In this document: piece after piece, positions 6,253-8,500 of the stretch
Layout of the letters: every line of letters begins with the position of its first letter
Numbering within the stretch: position 1 is the first letter of the stretch
Source of the DNA: Saprospiraceae bacterium
GTDB lineage: Bacteria > Bacteroidota > Bacteroidia > Bacteroidales > JAIPBB01
Direction: 5' to 3'
Length of the DNA: 8,500 bases
NCBI GenBank assembly: GCA_021739805.1
Contig: JAIPBB010000239.1
Coordinates: 1-8,500, forward strand
Notes under the pieces: generated by a model
What the model was told of the DNA's origin: nothing
The model's database searches: none
The model's input: the letters and a program-made list of their open reading frames with translations, nothing else
Made by a program: the position numbers and the translations under genes

Positions 6253-7413
6253 CTATTTTTTTAAGTTGTCAAACAAATTGGATAAAAATCCTTTTTTAAG
6301 AGGCATAATTGATTCAACTAGTTTTTCAATTTCTGTTGCCCTATCTCTTGATACATTATTTTCTATGCAGAACCTTTGTATATGCTTTATCTCTTCTTTT
6401 GTTTTTTTACCGTCTTCATATATTTTTTTAATAATCTCAAATAATTCTTTCTCAACTTTATCTAGATTTTCAATTTCTGATTGAAATTCAAATTTATTGT
6501 TGAATTTGATTTTATCTTTATCATAAAACTCCACTTCAAAATACCAACGTCTATTGTAATTATAATCTATATTGACGCTACCTAAATTCAATACTCCCAC
6601 ATCTAAACCAATACTCAAATTAACATTTGCAAAATCCCTTGCGATGAGTTGATTCCCGTCTGTTCTTCCTTTTATTGTTGATACAATATGCGGAAAATCA
6701 TGAATAAATAAATTGTCACGTTTTGCAACTTCAGGTTTAAAAATTCCTTGTCCATAAGTTTTTTCTCTTAATACCTTCTTGCTATGACTTACAGAACTAT
6801 CAACAGACACTGCTTTGTATTTTCCCTTAAGTTGGCCACTTTGTTCGGTTACATCTTCAATAAGTATTCTTTTAGCTCCAAGTGCTACATAGGCTCTAAT
6901 TGTTTCTTCCAAAATTAATGTTTCTATTAGTTCTTTTGAATTTGCTAGAGGAATAAGTAAATCATCGTTTTTCGGATGTGTACAATACAAACCCTGATTA
7001 AATTTTCCATGTTCTCCTCCAAAATGCTTTTTTGTTTTAGGAAGAGATTCTCGTTCATAAATAATAAGATTTGAACCCCCATAAGATTTCATAATTGTCT
7101 CAAATCCTTTTGGAAAAGCATCAAATAAACCGTAAAATAAATCCTCATTTTTGCCAATAGAATAGTCATTATCTAATAGTTCATTGACGAAAACTAATTT
7201 TCTTTCCTCTCCCTTTTCCTCTGCTTGTATAACAATATCGTCTCTAAATAATTTTGTTATTAATACCCAAGGCGATACTAAAGCAAGCATTTCAATAGAA
7301 ACAAGGTCTGATAAATTAAAAGACTTAATCTCTTCTTTAGCAATTTTTTTCCTTCCGTAAATTCCGCTTTTATGCTCTGCTTTTAATTTATCAACTATTC
7401 CATAATAATTCAT
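6253..7413 (-). CDS. 386-aa protein of unknown family with a helical C-terminal domain
   Basis: I do not recognise this protein. Residues 1-60 contain a moderately hydrophobic helix (VSIEMLALVSPWVLITKLF, 38-56). Residues 60-200 are mixed alpha/beta, with a His/Gly-rich segment HFGGEHGKFNQGLYCTH (130-146). Residues 260-305 have strongly alternating beta-type sequence (NVNLSIGLDVGVLNLGSVNI, then RRWYFEVEFYDKDK). Residues 312-370 are helical (KIYEDGKKTKEEIKHIQRFC, then NNVSRDRATEIEKL). They resemble a TerB/EF-hand-like acidic-turn domain by pattern. No signal peptide or clear catalytic triad is visible. It starts 44 bases after the upstream gene and is followed after 7 bases by the zinc-protein gene. 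It is the largest product of cassette 3 and the likely central component or effector. Confidence 0.75.
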   Translation of the reverse strand: MNYYGIVDKLKAEHKSGIYGRKKIAKEEIKSFNLSDLVSIEMLALVSPWVLITKLFRDDIVIQAEEKGEERKLVFVNELLDNDYSIGKNEDLFYGLFDAFPKGFETIMKSYGGSNLIIYERESLPKTKKHFGGEHGKFNQGLYCTHPKNDDLLIPLANSKELIETLILEETIRAYVALGAKRILIEDVTEQSGQLKGKYKAVSVDSSVSHSKKVLREKTYGQGIFKPEVAKRDNLFIHDFPHIVSTIKGRTDGNQLIARDFANVNLSIGLDVGVLNLGSVNIDYNYNRRWYFEVEFYDKDKIKFNNKFEFQSEIENLDKVEKELFEIIKKIYEDGKKTKEEIKHIQRFCIENNVSRDRATEIEKLVESIMPLKKGFLSNLFDNLKK

Positions 7414-7457
7414 GATTTTGTTTTTTAATTGAAAAATATCATTTGTCTTTTTTTATA

Positions 7458-8105
7458 CTATACTTCAATAATGAAAATATGAATTTCTGTTTTAACGTCG
7501 TTCCAACTATTTTTTAATTGCACTTCCTTATACGCTTCATCCAATGTTTCGTAAAACGTTCTAATTTTTGATAAGCAGCTATCGGAGCAATCTTTTTCTA
7601 TATGGCTTTTTACTCCATTATAATAAGATCGTTTCAAAAAGAGATGTCCTGTTTCACCAAGACAGGTAATGTTTGTAGCTATTTGAATTATGTATAGATT
7701 GTCTTTTATTCCTGCTTTATAGCATTTTGAAATATCCTGAGTGCTTTTATTTATCATAAAAACAGTTGGTTGTGAGAGATAATTATGTCCAATCTCAATC
7801 GCTGAAATTACTTTGTTTAAATTTCTTTTTCCATTTAAATAAGTCAAATTGCTTGGTTTAACTGGGTCAATATTCGAAATAGAAATTATGTCGACAATTT
7901 TAGTTTTTCCATCCCTTTTTCGTATTTTCCCTTCCTTTATGAAAGAAATTGAATTTTCCTCATTGAAATTTTCTTGCAGTCCATATGCGAGTTTATTTTT
8001 GACCTCAAATTCAAAACCACCATTTATTGCCATATAACACATTTCTGAGCTTTCAAATAATTTCCTATACTTTTCTAAAACTGAAATGATTTTCTGTTTC
8101 ATCAT
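7458..8105 (-). CDS. 215-aa protein, possibly a degenerate PD-(D/E)XK-like protein
   Basis: This is the first gene of cassette 3. A possible restriction-endonuclease-like core is visible: Glu34 in FEFEVKNKLA, Asp72 in KIVDIISIS and Glu104 in ISAIEIGHNYLSQP. An active E-x-K motif would need Lys106, but the residue is Gly. If the fold is right, the protein is likely catalytically inactive. Residues 128-180 have several cysteines (Cys128, Cys148, Cys173, Cys177), the last two in DCSDSC. There are no membrane helices. The ATG-ATG pair at 8105/8102 leaves the exact start ambiguous; a weak AAAGGA lies about 11 bases upstream of the first. The fold suggestion is low confidence; the reading frame is not in doubt. 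Confidence 0.7.
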   Translation of the reverse strand: MMKQKIISVLEKYRKLFESSEMCYMAINGGFEFEVKNKLAYGLQENFNEENSISFIKEGKIRKRDGKTKIVDIISISNIDPVKPSNLTYLNGKRNLNKVISAIEIGHNYLSQPTVFMINKSTQDISKCYKAGIKDNLYIIQIATNITCLGETGHLFLKRSYYNGVKSHIEKDCSDSCLSKIRTFYETLDEAYKEVQLKNSWNDVKTEIHIFIIEV

Positions 8106-8136
8106 GCTTTTTGTTATCCTTTTGTCTTTAAACCAT

Positions 8137-8272
8137 TACCCACAACGTTTGATGGTATGGTGTCGTGCGGGATTACGAAGCGATTTCCTATCAGTTTACA
8201 CCAAAGTTTTTTACGAGCCACGAACCTTCAAAAACCGCTGAAACCCGCATGCACTATACCATGTGTTGGGCG
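8137..8272 (-). repeat. attC-like recombination site 4 (about 135-bp imperfect palindrome)
   Basis: The plus strand opens with TACCCACAACGT (8137-8148) and closes with GTTGGGCG (8265-8272). On the coding strand R'' is GCCCAACA, a perfect RYYYAAC, and R' is AACGTTGTGGG. The arms pair as GATGGTATGGTGTCGTGCGGG (8151-8171) with the complement of 8244-8262. It shares GTGCGGGATTA (8165-8175) and CCGCTGAAACCCGCAT (8235-8250) exactly with site 1, so these two sites have a common origin. R' matches the R'' of site 3 for ten bases. It follows the oxidoreductase stop by 46 bases and so ends that gene's cassette. Confidence 0.77.
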
Positions 8273-8317
8273 TATGTAGCTTTTTAACCTATTATTATTT
8301 CTCAGTCCCAATAAAAA

Positions 8318-8500
8318 TTACGAGACATCGAAGACAATTTTGCCCCCAATCTCAGCATTTTCAATTTTATAATGAGCTTCAATTGCTTTATCTAATGTGA
8401 AATGATTTGCAATTTCTGGCTTAATATCCCCATTTTCTAACAATTCAAATAAATTAATTAAATCTTCTTTAAACCATTCAGGATGCCTTTTTCGTAATCC
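8318..8500 (-). CDS. C-terminal end of a zinc-type alcohol dehydrogenase/quinone oxidoreductase family (MDR) protein
   Basis: An open frame of 60 codons enters from the right edge and ends in TAA at 8318. The segment KPEIANHFTLDKAIEAHYKI followed by ENAEIGGKIVFDVS matches the characteristic C-terminus of medium-chain dehydrogenase/reductase proteins of the quinone oxidoreductase branch. It gives the last NAD(P)H-domain strand (GKIVFDV) and the helix carrying the usual Ax(E/D)AH motif. Such enzymes reduce quinones or enones with NADPH. The catalytic core and nucleotide-binding motif lie beyond the window, so the exact substrate cannot be stated. It is the cargo of the cassette upstream of cassette 3 in the array. 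Confidence 0.8.
   Translation of the reverse strand, partial: GLRKRHPEWFKEDLINLFELLENGDIKPEIANHFTLDKAIEAHYKIENAEIGGKIVFDVS

Larger units (their letters stand above)
5578..8145 (-). mobile_element. Integron-like gene cassette 3 (2,568 bp, four genes)
   Basis: The cassette runs from the crossover of site 4 (TTGTGGGTA) to that of site 3, whose R'' complement begins GTTGTGGGTA: a ten-base match. It holds four co-oriented genes of 215, 386, 57 and 113 codons, with gaps of 44 and 7 bases and a four-base ATGA overlap. The first gene starts 40 bases inside the cassette and the last stops 25 bases before the site-3 palindrome, the tight packing expected of a cassette. No promoter motif is visible in the short leader. 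Confidence 0.7.

Overview
The window is AT-rich and all its genes lie on the minus strand. It looks like a member of the Bacteroidota: A/T-rich codons, mostly TAA stops, little or no Shine-Dalgarno sequence, and a lipoprotein with a TlpA-type thioredoxin domain. This assignment is inference, since no rRNA or marker gene is present.

The main structure is an integron-like cassette array read on the minus strand. Four long imperfect palindromes (about 129-321, 1551-1693, 5571-5708 and 8137-8272) separate blocks of genes. On the coding strand each begins with a motif ending in AACA (the R'' position of an attC site) and ends with CGTTR (the R' position). The end matching follows cassette logic. 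The R' of one site matches the reverse complement of the R'' of the next site downstream, across the genes, for 9, 9 and 10 bases. The two ends of a single site match for only about 3-6 bases. This is what results when circles carrying one site each are inserted at G^TT. It defines three complete cassettes, 135-1558, 1559-5577 and 5578-8145, plus two partial ones at the window edges.

Region by region, right to left (the direction of transcription): 8318-8500 is the C-terminal end of a zinc-type alcohol dehydrogenase/quinone oxidoreductase family gene. Cassette 3 (2.6 kb) holds four genes: a 215-aa protein that may be a degenerate PD-(D/E)XK protein, a 386-aa protein I do not recognise, a 57-aa RING/treble-clef-like zinc protein, and a 113-aa PH-like protein. 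The last two overlap by four bases. Cassette 2 (4.0 kb) is a tight four-gene operon: a protein with two membrane helices and a cytosolic domain, a five-helix membrane protein, a PD-(D/E)XK nuclease-like protein, and an RNase J-like beta-CASP metallo-hydrolase. Two related non-coding blocks lie at its ends. Cassette 1 (1.4 kb) carries a single TlpA-like thioredoxin lipoprotein. The first 57 bases are the start of a gene in the next cassette.

The two multi-gene cassettes are the most interesting content. Cassette 2 combines membrane proteins with two nuclease-like enzymes, a mix often seen in defence modules, but I cannot assign it to a named system. No integrase gene lies in the window. By integron convention it would be expected upstream of the array, beyond position 8500.
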